Below, piece after piece: positions 9,044-17,240 of a DNA stretch of 64,000 nt. Origin of the DNA: Clostridia bacterium (GTDB taxonomy: Bacteria > Bacillota > Clostridia > Oscillospirales > Acutalibacteraceae). Within the stretch, counting starts at the first letter, position 1; each line of letters begins with the position of its first letter. Below the pieces are notes generated by a model, which searched no databases, had not been told where the DNA came from, and saw only the letters and a program-made list of their open reading frames with translations. The position numbers were made by a program, and so were the translations under genes. The stretch is from contig JAGAOS010000012.1 of the NCBI GenBank assembly GCA_017623575.1, positions 1 to 64,000 of the forward strand, written 5' to 3'.

Positions 9044-10219
9044 ATGATTTTGCTTATTTACAGGCTATTGTGCGGGTATCTTTATGTTCGGGTAACAGCC
9101 CCAAATCCGGAAAAATTACTTAATTTATGCGCCGCCAAGGGTATTGGAATATGGAGGGTATCTGTAAGGGGAAGTGTGGTTTATTTTAAAATCGGCATTA
9201 CTTCGTTTAAAAAATTAAGAAATTATAAAAGAAGAATCCCTTGCAGGATTCATATAACACAAAAGGTTGGTTTACCGTTTTTTATAGCTAAAAATAAAAA
9301 AAGGTACGGTATGCTTTGCGGAGTGATTATTTTCTTTATTATAATAAATTTAATGTCATCCTGCATTTGGAATATATGCATAAGCGGTAATAAAGATATT
9401 AAAAGTCGCGATATTTTAAATTCTTTAAATAAAATCGGAATTTATGAGGGTGTATCGGTAAGCGAAATAGATCCGGAAGAAAAAAGGAATGAGCTTTTGC
9501 TGGTTCAAAAGGGTTTGTCGTGGGCGGCGATTAATATTGAGGGCTCGAAAATTACTGTTGATGTTACTGAAACAAAGGCATGGGAAGAAAAAAACAATTC
9601 AGCCTCAAATTTTATTGCGGCAGAAGATGCAATAATCAAAAAAATAGAAATAAAAAATGGAGTAACCAAAATAAAGGTGGGCGATACGGTTCATAAGGGG
9701 CAGCTATTAGTTTCAGGGGTAAAGGAATATGATGACGGTAGTGTTGATTTTGTCAGGTCGATGGGGAGTATATCTGCAGAGGTAAAGCATACCTTTAAAA
9801 CCGTTCAGCCTTTAAAGGTGACTGAATTTATTAAAACAGGCGAAAAGACTCAAAAAAAGGCTTTGCGCTTTTTCAATTTTGAAATTCCTCTTTTTCTTGG
9901 GGGTGTTGAAAAGCCGTATATTGCATATAGCCAAGAAGAGAAAATATCCTCGGGGGAGTCCTATTTGCCTATAAAGATAATTACAAAAAAATTTTTAAAA
10001 ACTAAGCAAACAACCTATACTTTAGCGGCTAAGCAGGCTGAAAAGTTGGCAATCGAAGCGGCTGAAAAAAAGGTTAAGGAATTTGTTCAAAATGGCGAAA
10101 TCATAACAAAACAACACAAAATTATAATTGATGATGAAAATTTAATAATTACTACCGAAATAAAATGTTTAAAAGATATAGTTTTTGAAGAAAAATTATT
10201 ACTTGATACTAGTAATTGA
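9044..10219 (+). CDS. yqfD: Sporulation protein YqfD
   Basis: A 391-residue membrane-anchored sporulation protein. It has an N-terminal soluble part with the YVRVTAPNPEKLLNLC signature, a transmembrane helix at about residues 90-110 (LCGVIIFFIIINLMSSCIW), and a long extracytoplasmic domain starting with the WNICISGNKDIKSRDIL block. A TTG at 9026 is also in frame, but AGGAG at 9031-9035 places translation at ATG 9044. Family and gene order with yqfC and phoH match Bacillota generally. Likely role: mother-cell envelope during spore development. Confidence 0.92.
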   Translation: MILLIYRLLCGYLYVRVTAPNPEKLLNLCAAKGIGIWRVSVRGSVVYFKIGITSFKKLRNYKRRIPCRIHITQKVGLPFFIAKNKKRYGMLCGVIIFFIIINLMSSCIWNICISGNKDIKSRDILNSLNKIGIYEGVSVSEIDPEEKRNELLLVQKGLSWAAINIEGSKITVDVTETKAWEEKNNSASNFIAAEDAIIKKIEIKNGVTKIKVGDTVHKGQLLVSGVKEYDDGSVDFVRSMGSISAEVKHTFKTVQPLKVTEFIKTGEKTQKKALRFFNFEIPLFLGGVEKPYIAYSQEEKISSGESYLPIKIITKKFLKTKQTTYTLAAKQAEKLAIEAAEKKVKEFVQNGEIITKQHKIIIDDENLIITTEIKCLKDIVFEEKLLLDTSN

Positions 10220-10229
10220 AGGAAAAATA

Positions 10230-10238
10230 TGCTATAAT
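10230..10238 (+). promoter_or_regulatory. Extended -10 promoter before phoH
   Basis: TGCTATAAT: an extended -10 element (TGn at 10230, TATAAT at 10233-10238) 32 bp before phoH. The -35 region is poor, as is common for extended -10 promoters. It would let the phoH-to-mutS2 run be expressed in vegetative cells independently of the sporulation genes upstream. Confidence 0.45.
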
Positions 10239-10270
10239 ATACTGGCTAGATTATATTTTGGAGGAATTAA

Positions 10271-11236
10271 ATGTTCGAGCAGTCAATCAGTATCGACAGA
10301 ATAGAACATATTGTAAATCTGTTCGGTAATTTTGATGAGAATATAAAAGAAATTGAAAAAGAGTTTAATGTAAGTATTTCATCACATTCAAGTGAAATTA
10401 AAATAAAAGGCGAAACCGAAAATGTTTTGCTTGCGGTGCGTGCTATAAAGGGTCTTTTAACACTTTTAGATAAGGGTGAAGCTATAACTGATCAGAATCT
10501 TCATTATGTTTTTTCTCTTGTGCGCGAAAATAGTGAGGAAAAAATTGAGCTTTTAACCGATTCTGATTGTATTTGCATAACTGCAGGTGGTCGTCCGATA
10601 AAGCCTAAAACTTTAGGTCAACGAAAATATTTAGAGGCGATTTTATCCAATACAATAACAATCGGCGTAGGTCCTGCGGGTACAGGCAAAACCTATCTTG
10701 CAGTTGCTATGGCGGTAAAGGCCTTCAGGGCAAAGCAGGTAAGCAGAATTATCTTAACACGACCGGCAGTTGAAGCAGGCGAAAAGCTTGGCTTTTTGCC
10801 TGGCGATTTACAACAAAAGGTCGACCCATATTTAAGACCGCTTTATGATGCCCTTTTTGATATGTTGGGAGCTGAGGCTTTTGCCCGCCATCAGGAGCGT
10901 GGCGATATTGAGGTAGCACCGTTAGCATATATGCGCGGCAGAACACTGGATGATAGCTTTATTATTCTGGATGAAGCTCAGAATACCTCACCTGAGCAGA
11001 TGAAAATGTTTCTTACCCGTCTTGGTTTTAATTCCAAGGTCGTTGTTACGGGCGATATAACTCAGGTGGATTTGCCCGACGGTAAAAAATCCGGTCTGCG
11101 TGATATTTTAACGGTTTTAAAAGGCATAGAGGATATAGCAATTATTAAACTTACCGGCAAGGATGTTGTAAGACATAAACTTGTTATGAAAATTATAAAG
11201 GCATATGAAAAGCATGAAGAAAACAGGAGGAAATAA
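10271..11236 (+). CDS. phoH: PhoH family ATPase
   Basis: A 321-residue cytoplasmic ATPase of the PhoH (YbeZ) family. Walker A is G-P-A-G-T-G-K-T, Walker B is F-I-I-L-D-E-A-Q-N, and the conserved LTRPAVEAGEKLGFLPG and GDITQVDLP blocks are intact. The first roughly 110 residues form the small KH-like N-terminal region usual for the family. PhoH/YbeZ proteins associate with the endoribonuclease YbeY, whose gene follows after 5 bp; a role in RNA/ribosome maturation is the current view. GGAGG precedes the ATG. Confidence 0.95.
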   Translation: MFEQSISIDRIEHIVNLFGNFDENIKEIEKEFNVSISSHSSEIKIKGETENVLLAVRAIKGLLTLLDKGEAITDQNLHYVFSLVRENSEEKIELLTDSDCICITAGGRPIKPKTLGQRKYLEAILSNTITIGVGPAGTGKTYLAVAMAVKAFRAKQVSRIILTRPAVEAGEKLGFLPGDLQQKVDPYLRPLYDALFDMLGAEAFARHQERGDIEVAPLAYMRGRTLDDSFIILDEAQNTSPEQMKMFLTRLGFNSKVVVTGDITQVDLPDGKKSGLRDILTVLKGIEDIAIIKLTGKDVVRHKLVMKIIKAYEKHEENRRK

Positions 11237-11241
11237 TTATA

Positions 11242-11745
11242 ATGGTTAAAACAAAGGTTATCATTACGGACAAACAAAAAAACCATAAGCTGCCCTCGGG
11301 TATTCGCATGTTAGTCAGGCGCGCTTGTAACGCCGTTCTGGTTACCGAGGAGTTTTTAGAACCGGCAGAGGTGAATGTTACTTTTGTTGATGATGAGCAG
11401 ATTAAAGAGCTTAATACAACCTACCGTAATATTGAAAAATCTACAGATGTGTTATCTTTTCCGTTGGGCGAAAACGGTCTTTATGATACCAATCCCGAAA
11501 ACGGAGCAAAAATGCTTGGAGATATTGTAATTTCGGTGGATCACGCCATAAAGCAGGCAGAACTTTACGGTCACACCTTACAGCGCGAAGTAGCGTTTTT
11601 AACTGTTCATTCTATGCTTCATTTATTGGGTTATGACCATATTAATGGTGGCTTGGAGCAGATGAAAATGCGAGAAAAAGAAGAACTTGTTCTAGCAAAG
11701 CTTGGTGTTGTCCGCGGTGAGGACGAAGAGGCATTTGAAGAATAA
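11242..11745 (+). CDS. ybeY: Endoribonuclease YbeY, rRNA maturation factor
   Basis: A 167-residue zinc-dependent endoribonuclease for 16S rRNA 3'-end maturation and ribosome quality control. The metal-binding motif H-S-M-L-H-L-L-G-Y-D-H matches the family H-x3-H-x5-H, and the upstream NIEKSTDVLSFPL block is the standard substrate-groove segment. AGGAGG at 11226-11231 serves the ATG. Located between phoH and era as in most Bacillota; the dgkA and cdd genes often found here are absent. Confidence 0.96.
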   Translation: MVKTKVIITDKQKNHKLPSGIRMLVRRACNAVLVTEEFLEPAEVNVTFVDDEQIKELNTTYRNIEKSTDVLSFPLGENGLYDTNPENGAKMLGDIVISVDHAIKQAELYGHTLQREVAFLTVHSMLHLLGYDHINGGLEQMKMREKEELVLAKLGVVRGEDEEAFEE

Positions 11746-11764
11746 AAATAGTGAGGAATTTAAA

Positions 11765-12691
11765 TTGAAAACAGAAACAAAATCTGCATTTATTGCAGTT
11801 GTGGGACGCCCGAATGTAGGTAAATCATCTTTTGTAAATGCTGCTGTTGGTCAAAAGGTTGCAATTGTTTCAGATAAACCACAAACCACTCGTACTCGTA
11901 TTATGGGTGTTTGTAACAGAAATGAGCATCAGCTTGTTTTTGTGGATACTCCGGGTTTTCACAAGCCAAGAAATATGTTAGATCAATATATGACAAAAGC
12001 GGCTCAAAACGGCTTATCAGATGTAGAGGCAGCTGTTCTTGTGGTTGAGTCAGCACCTAAATTTCATTTTGACCCTGAAAATTTACCTCCTGCTGAGCTT
12101 GAACTTATTGAACAGTTTAAAAAGCGTAAGCTTCCGGCAGTGTTGGCGGTTAATAAAATTGATTTGTTGGAGAAAAAGGAAGAACTGCTTGAAATGATAA
12201 CAGCGTATATGAAGGCCTATGATTTCAGCGCCGTTGTTCCTATGTCGGCCAAAAATAATGATGGTATTGAAATTATTGTTGATGAGCTTTTAAAGTTCAG
12301 CGAGCCCGCCCCGCATTTTTTTGATTCCGATACCATTACAGATCAACCGGATAAGGTTATGGTTGCCGAAATAATAAGAGAAAAAATACTCAGAACCTTA
12401 AGTGATGAAATACCACACGGTACTGCAGTTGAAATCGAGCAGTTTTTCGAGCGTGATAATAGTGAAGGCGAGCCTATTTTAGAGGTAGGCGCAACCATAT
12501 ATTGCGAAAAAGAAAGTCACAAGGGCATTATTATAGGCAAGGGCGGAAAAATGTTAAAACGAATCGGTTCATCTGCCCGTAAGGACATTGAAGAGTTTTT
12601 TGGTATTAAGGCAAATTTAAAGCTTTGGATAAAGGTTAAAGAGGATTGGCGAAACCGCGGTGGAATAATCCATTCTTTAGGGCTGGATTAA
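11765..12691 (+). CDS. era: GTPase Era
   Basis: A 308-residue GTPase that binds the 3' end of 16S rRNA and acts in 30S assembly. G1 is G-R-P-N-V-G-K-S-S, G3 D-T-P-G, G4 N-K-I-D, and the C-terminal KH domain contains I-I-G-K-G-G-K-M-L. The frame stays open back to 11702, giving 21 extra residues, but alignment with Era proteins and GAGGA at 11753-11757 point to the TTG at 11765. This avoids the overlap with ybeY. Confidence 0.95.
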   Translation: MKTETKSAFIAVVGRPNVGKSSFVNAAVGQKVAIVSDKPQTTRTRIMGVCNRNEHQLVFVDTPGFHKPRNMLDQYMTKAAQNGLSDVEAAVLVVESAPKFHFDPENLPPAELELIEQFKKRKLPAVLAVNKIDLLEKKEELLEMITAYMKAYDFSAVVPMSAKNNDGIEIIVDELLKFSEPAPHFFDSDTITDQPDKVMVAEIIREKILRTLSDEIPHGTAVEIEQFFERDNSEGEPILEVGATIYCEKESHKGIIIGKGGKMLKRIGSSARKDIEEFFGIKANLKLWIKVKEDWRNRGGIIHSLGLD

Positions 12692-12754
12692 CTTCATAAA
12701 ATTACCGTTCATAGTAACTGCTTTTTTTCAAATCATATTTTTGGAGGGGTTGCT

Positions 12755-12907
12755 ATGAACAATGATAAATGGAATGAGTTTTTAAAAAACGGCTCGGTGC
12801 TTGCATATCTTTCGTATGTGGCAGAGCAAAAAAATTATCACAAGGAAGAAAACAAAGTTGAAAATTCAAACTCCGGGGCTGATAATCAAAGAAACCAATA
12901 TAGGTGA
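12755..12907 (+). CDS. yqzL: YqzL-like small protein between era and recO
   Basis: A 50-residue ORF starting MNNDKWNEFLKNGSVLAYLS and preceded by GGAGG at 12743-12747. Its size, its place between era and recO, and the opening W-x3-L-x-N-G-S-V-x-A-Y-L pattern agree with YqzL of B. subtilis, a small protein of unknown function. Its last 50 bp overlap the start of recO in another frame, suggesting translational coupling. It is easily missed because of its length. Confidence 0.75.
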   Translation: MNNDKWNEFLKNGSVLAYLSYVAEQKNYHKEENKVENSNSGADNQRNQYR

Positions 12908-13601
12908 GAATGACAAGCTACTTGTTATTCTTACAAAAGAGCATGGAATAATACGAGCTTTTGCAGACGGTGTTCGGCGAATGAAAAGCAAAAATTCAGC
13001 CGCAACATCGTTGCTTTGTTATGCCGATTTTACTTTGTATCATAATAAGGATACATACAAGGTTAGCGATAGTGTACCAATTGAGCTGTTTTTTGATTTG
13101 CGCTATAATTTAGAAGAATTAGCCTTGGCACAGTATTTTTGTGAAATGGCGTTAAAACTAACTCCCGAGGAATTTGAACCTACAGAAATTTTAAGATTAC
13201 TTTTAAATTCTTTGCATTTTTTAACAAACAAAAGTAAGCCTGTTAATATTGTCAAAGCCGTTACCGAGCTTAAGCTTATTTCTCTTGCGGGATTTATGCC
13301 TAATCTTACGGGGTGTGCAGTATGTGGCGAGGATGAAGCCTTCAGATTTTCGTATTCCGAGGGCTGTCTTTTTTGTCTTGAATGTAGTGTGGATGTTAAA
13401 GATACTACGGTTGTTAATCCTACACTATTGGCGGCAATGCGTCACATAATATATTCTGAATTCAGTAAGATTTACAGCTTTGAAATTCCCGAAAATGATG
13501 CCGAGCTTTTGTCACTTATAACCGAAAGGTATGTTTCTGTTCAAAGCGAATATAAGTTTAAAACACTTGATTTTTATAAATCGTTAATAAAAGGAATCTG
13601 A
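12858..13601 (+). CDS. recO: DNA repair protein RecO
   Basis: A recombination mediator that loads RecA onto SSB-coated DNA with RecR (RecFOR pathway), 248 residues. The N-terminal OB fold begins with the canonical TPGLIIKETNIGENDKLLVI. The C-terminal zinc site is visible as C-A-V-C followed by C-L-F-C-L-E-C. The frame is open upstream to an ATG at 12801, but family alignment and AAGGAAG at 12842-12848 place the start at the TTG at 12858, inside the yqzL reading frame. Confidence 0.93.
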   Translation: MKIQTPGLIIKETNIGENDKLLVILTKEHGIIRAFADGVRRMKSKNSAATSLLCYADFTLYHNKDTYKVSDSVPIELFFDLRYNLEELALAQYFCEMALKLTPEEFEPTEILRLLLNSLHFLTNKSKPVNIVKAVTELKLISLAGFMPNLTGCAVCGEDEAFRFSYSEGCLFCLECSVDVKDTTVVNPTLLAAMRHIIYSEFSKIYSFEIPENDAELLSLITERYVSVQSEYKFKTLDFYKSLIKGI

Positions 13602-13604
13602 TGT

Positions 13605-15992
13605 ATGAAAGAAATTAAAAAAAGTATAAAATCCTTAGAATTAGATAAAGTTTTAGCCTTGCTTTCAAAACAGGCATCTCTTGATGATACGGTTTTACTT
13701 TGTAGCGAAATAATTCCTGAAGTTTCATTACCTCAGGTTGAAAAGCTTTTGCAAAAAACGGGTGATGCTTACAGCCTTATTGCAAGATTTGGCGCTCCGT
13801 CCTTTGGGTCCGCTAAAAATGTAAACGCTTATCTCAGTAATGCAAAAGCAGGTGGTGGATTATCTCCTGCCGCCCTTTTGCAAATCGGCGAGGTGCTTAG
13901 AGTAATTCGTTCGGTAAGGGAGTGGAAGGAAACCTGCGCAGGTGTTTCTACAGCCTTAGATAGCTATTTTGGAGTTCTTTCACCAAATAAGTATTTTGAA
14001 GACAGAATATTTTTCTGCATAAAAAATGAGGACGAAATTAATGATAACGCATCTCAGACCCTTGCAGATATTCGTCGTAAGCTTAAAAATTCAGCGGCAA
14101 ATATTAAAAGTCGATTAGAGCAGATTATAAGAAGTCCGGGTCATGCTGCGCATTTGCAGGATGCAATCATCACACAGCGGCAGGGAAGATATGTTGTACC
14201 CGTAAAAGCTGAACATCGTTCTCAAATTCCGGGCCTTGTTCACGATACATCTTCTTCGGGTGCCACCTTGTTTGTGGAACCTATGGCGGTTGTAGAAATT
14301 AATAATGAAATCAAGGTTCTTAACTCTAAGGAAAAAGAGGAAATTGAGCGTATTTTAGCCGAGCTTTCTGCCGAAGCTGCCCAATTTGCCGATAGTATAA
14401 TAACTTCTTATTCAGCTTTGATTGAGCTTGATATGTGTTTTGCTAAAGCCAATTTGGCGTATTCTATGAAGGCTTCAATGCCAAAAATAAATAGTAATGG
14501 AAAAATATATCTAAAAAATGCAAGACATCCACTGATTCCTAAAAAAGATGTTGTGCCTATTACTGTGGCATTAGGTGAGGATTATAATGTTCTTGTTATA
14601 ACGGGTCCCAACACGGGCGGTAAAACAGTTTCTCTTAAAACAATAGGCTTATTCAGCTTAATGGTTTGTTGTGGCTTGATGGTTCCCGCTGATGATAATA
14701 GCGAGGTTGCCGTTTTTAACGGTGTTTATGCAGATATAGGTGATGAACAGAGCATAGAGCAATCCTTATCTACCTTTTCATCTCATATGTATCACATAAT
14801 AAATATTCTGCAAAAGGCAGACGAAAATAGTCTTGTTTTGTTTGATGAGCTTTGTTCGGGTACCGATCCGGTTGAGGGTGCGGCGCTTAGTACGGCAATT
14901 TTAACCGAGCTTATGACCCGCAAAACAACAGTTGTTGCAACTACTCATTATGCAGAATTAAAGGCATTTGCCCTTGATACAAAGGGTGTTCAGAACGCTT
15001 GTTGTGAGTTTGATGTTGAAACACTTAAACCAACCTACAGACTTTTATTAGGTATTCCGGGTAGATCTAACGCTTTTGCTATTTCTAAAAGACTTGGTTT
15101 GGAGGACAGATTGGTTGAGCTTGCAGAAAAATTTGTTTCGGAGGATAACCGTCGCTTTGAAACTATAGTCGGTCAACTGGAGCAGGCCCATGTTGCCGCC
15201 GAAAAGGATAGAGCAGAAATTAATCGCATTAAAAGCGAACTGGAGCAAAGCCGAAAAGCAGCTGGGGACAGGCTTCACGAAATACATCTTCAGCGTGATA
15301 AATTAATGGAGCAGGCAAGGCAAAAGGCAAATGATATTATAGAAAGTGCCAGAGAGCAGTCATCCCGCCTTTTAAATGAAATTGAGGACCTTAAAAAGCA
15401 GCTTAATCGTCAGAATAGCAGTGATATGGCGCAAAGAGCGCGCACTCTTGCAAAGCAAACCATACGCGGTATGGAAAAGGCGGTTGATTCCCACGAGAAA
15501 AAGGATGATTTCATAGCCGAAGCGCCAAACAGACCTTTGGTTTCAGGTGATAAGGTTCAGGTTCGTGGATTTACCAAAGAAGCAATGGTGGATTCTGTGA
15601 GCAATGACGGAAAAACGGTGCTTGTTGTAATGGGTAGCCTTAAAACCAAGGTGAGCATTAATGATATTAAGCTTATTAACGGTGGAGAGGGTACTAAAAA
15701 GGCTGCAACACGCAGCGTTAAGGGATTAACACCAAAAAGTCAGCGTACAGTCAGCAGAGAATTAGATATAAGAGGCTTTGCTTCGGATGAAGGCATTATG
15801 GAGGTAGACAAATTTTTGGATGAAGCCGTTCTTGCGGGAGTAGAAACTGTTACCATTATCCATGGAAAGGGAACAGGTGTGCTTAAAAAGGCAGTTCGTG
15901 GTCATCTTAGGAATCATCCTTCTGTAAAAACCAGTCGTCCCGGACTTTACGGCGAAGGCGAAGATGGCGTTACTGTTGTAGAAATAAAATAG
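13605..15992 (+). CDS. mutS2: Endonuclease MutS2
   Basis: A 795-residue MutS2 protein. It has an N-terminal core/lever region, an ATPase domain with Walker A G-P-N-T-G-G-K-T at residues 334-341 and a Walker B with FDELCSGTDPVEG, a long coiled coil at about 515-615, and a C-terminal Smr nuclease domain with L-D-I-R-G and IIHGKGTGVLKKAV. MutS2 lacks the mismatch-recognition domain; it suppresses homologous recombination and in Bacillota also rescues collided ribosomes. Starts 3 bp after recO and continues the conserved operon. Full length. Confidence 0.96.
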   Translation: MKEIKKSIKSLELDKVLALLSKQASLDDTVLLCSEIIPEVSLPQVEKLLQKTGDAYSLIARFGAPSFGSAKNVNAYLSNAKAGGGLSPAALLQIGEVLRVIRSVREWKETCAGVSTALDSYFGVLSPNKYFEDRIFFCIKNEDEINDNASQTLADIRRKLKNSAANIKSRLEQIIRSPGHAAHLQDAIITQRQGRYVVPVKAEHRSQIPGLVHDTSSSGATLFVEPMAVVEINNEIKVLNSKEKEEIERILAELSAEAAQFADSIITSYSALIELDMCFAKANLAYSMKASMPKINSNGKIYLKNARHPLIPKKDVVPITVALGEDYNVLVITGPNTGGKTVSLKTIGLFSLMVCCGLMVPADDNSEVAVFNGVYADIGDEQSIEQSLSTFSSHMYHIINILQKADENSLVLFDELCSGTDPVEGAALSTAILTELMTRKTTVVATTHYAELKAFALDTKGVQNACCEFDVETLKPTYRLLLGIPGRSNAFAISKRLGLEDRLVELAEKFVSEDNRRFETIVGQLEQAHVAAEKDRAEINRIKSELEQSRKAAGDRLHEIHLQRDKLMEQARQKANDIIESAREQSSRLLNEIEDLKKQLNRQNSSDMAQRARTLAKQTIRGMEKAVDSHEKKDDFIAEAPNRPLVSGDKVQVRGFTKEAMVDSVSNDGKTVLVVMGSLKTKVSINDIKLINGGEGTKKAATRSVKGLTPKSQRTVSRELDIRGFASDEGIMEVDKFLDEAVLAGVETVTIIHGKGTGVLKKAVRGHLRNHPSVKTSRPGLYGEGEDGVTVVEIK

Positions 15993-16002
15993 GAGATAGG
16001 TT

Positions 16003-16572
16003 ATGACCAAAAAAGAAAAATTAAAACGAATGCTTACTCTTTTTATTACTTTTTTAAAAATAGGCGGATTTACCTTTGGTGGAGGATATGCTATGATACC
16101 TCTTATTCAAAAAGAGGTTGTTGAAAATAAAAAGTGGGTTACCGATGATGATATTTTAGAAATTATTGCAATTGCTGAATCAACTCCCGGTCCTATCGCT
16201 ATAAATTCTGCTACTTTTATAGGCCACAGAACCTGTGGATTTTTCGGTTCGTTTTTTGCAACACTTGGTGTTGTTTTACCTTCATTTATTATTATTACAA
16301 TTATTGCATATCTCTTGCAGGGATTTGCTGATATAGCTGCTGTTAAATATGCATTTTTCGGTATTCGTGCAGGCGTATTGGCATTGCTTTTAAAATCTTT
16401 CTGGGGTATGTTTAAAAAGTGTCCAAAAAATGTAATTGCCTATTCAATTGTCGCTTTAGCGTTTATTGCATCAATTCTTAGCCTTAACACCCTTATAATA
16501 ATTGTTTCTGCGGCAGTTTTGGGACTTGTTTCTTCCTTTGTAGTTGCAAAAAAGGAGGGCGAAGTAAAATGA
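16003..16572 (+). CDS. chrA: Chromate transporter family protein, first half
   Basis: A 189-residue membrane protein of the CHR family. The family signature G-G-F-T-F-G-G-G-Y-A-M-I-P-L and ESTPGPIAIN are at the N-terminus, and six or so hydrophobic segments follow. CHR proteins export chromate or related anions; many Bacillota encode them as two short single-domain subunits, as here. The next gene encodes the partner, overlapping by 4 bp (ATGA). AGGAGATAGG precedes the ATG. It lies 10 bp after mutS2, so it may share its transcript. Confidence 0.9.
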   Translation: MTKKEKLKRMLTLFITFLKIGGFTFGGGYAMIPLIQKEVVENKKWVTDDDILEIIAIAESTPGPIAINSATFIGHRTCGFFGSFFATLGVVLPSFIIITIIAYLLQGFADIAAVKYAFFGIRAGVLALLLKSFWGMFKKCPKNVIAYSIVALAFIASILSLNTLIIIVSAAVLGLVSSFVVAKKEGEVK

Positions 16573-17156
16573 TGATATTGTTTGAACTTTTTATAACCTT
16601 CTTTAAAATTGGCCTTTTTACCTTTGGCGGCGGTTATGCTATGCTTCCGTTGATGCGTGAGGAGGTTTTGGCTCATAATTGGGCTGTAGAATCAGAGCTT
16701 ATTAACTTTATTGCAGTAAGCGAATCAACTCCCGGTCCCTTTGCCATTAATATGGCAACCTATATAGGTACAGAGCAAGCAGGGGTAATCGGCGCATTTT
16801 TTGCAACATTGGGTGTTGTTTTACCTTCATTTATAATCATCTTAATTGTTGCAAAATGTTATGAGAAATTTCAAAGCAGTAAAATAGTAAATGGCTGTAT
16901 GACAGGTCTTAAACCTTGTGTTGTAGGTCTTATTGGCGCGGCAGTAGTTTCAATTGCGGGTACGGTGCTTTTTGCTGGTGAATTTTCCAAAAAAGCTCTA
17001 ATTTCTGCTTTTTCTGAACTTAATATTTACATTTCTCTTGCTATTTTTGCAGTTATGGCGGTGTTGGCATTTAAAAAGGTACATCCTATACTTATAATTT
17101 GTATGTCAGCGGTTGCAGGAATTGTTGTAGGCTATGGATTTGATTTAAAGGTTTAA
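16569..17156 (+). CDS. chrA: Chromate transporter family protein, second half
   Basis: The 195-residue partner of the preceding CHR protein. It repeats the same signature (F-T-F-G-G-G-Y-A-M-L-P-L and ESTPGPFAIN) and the same pattern of hydrophobic helices. The two halves probably assemble as an antiparallel heterodimer equivalent to one long ChrA. The ATGA overlap implies translational coupling. The true substrate in this organism (chromate, sulfate or another anion) is not visible. Confidence 0.9.
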   Translation: MMILFELFITFFKIGLFTFGGGYAMLPLMREEVLAHNWAVESELINFIAVSESTPGPFAINMATYIGTEQAGVIGAFFATLGVVLPSFIIILIVAKCYEKFQSSKIVNGCMTGLKPCVVGLIGAAVVSIAGTVLFAGEFSKKALISAFSELNIYISLAIFAVMAVLAFKKVHPILIICMSAVAGIVVGYGFDLKV

Positions 17157-17174
17157 ACTAAATGGTAAAATTAC

Positions 17175-17203
17175 TTTACTTTTACCGATGCTCGTAGTAT
17201 AAT
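17175..17203 (+). promoter_or_regulatory. Promoter of the 17241-21801 operon
   Basis: TTTACT (17175-17180), 17-bp spacer, TATAAT (17198-17203), 37 bp before the first start codon. Confidence 0.65.
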
Positions 17204-17240
17204 GTATTTAAATCTTATTGCCTAAAACGGAGGTATAAAA

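Noticed and set aside
11702..11764. Long upstream start for era
   Set aside because: It would overlap ybeY and add 21 residues not found in Era; the TTG at 11765 has a proper ribosome site.
12801..12857. ATG 12801 as the recO start
   Set aside because: It lies inside yqzL with no ribosome site; family alignment begins at the TTG at 12858.
16003..17156. The two chromate transporter genes as a frameshifted single gene
   Set aside because: Each half carries its own full signature and start with a ribosome site, and they overlap by ATGA; split CHR pairs are normal in Bacillota.
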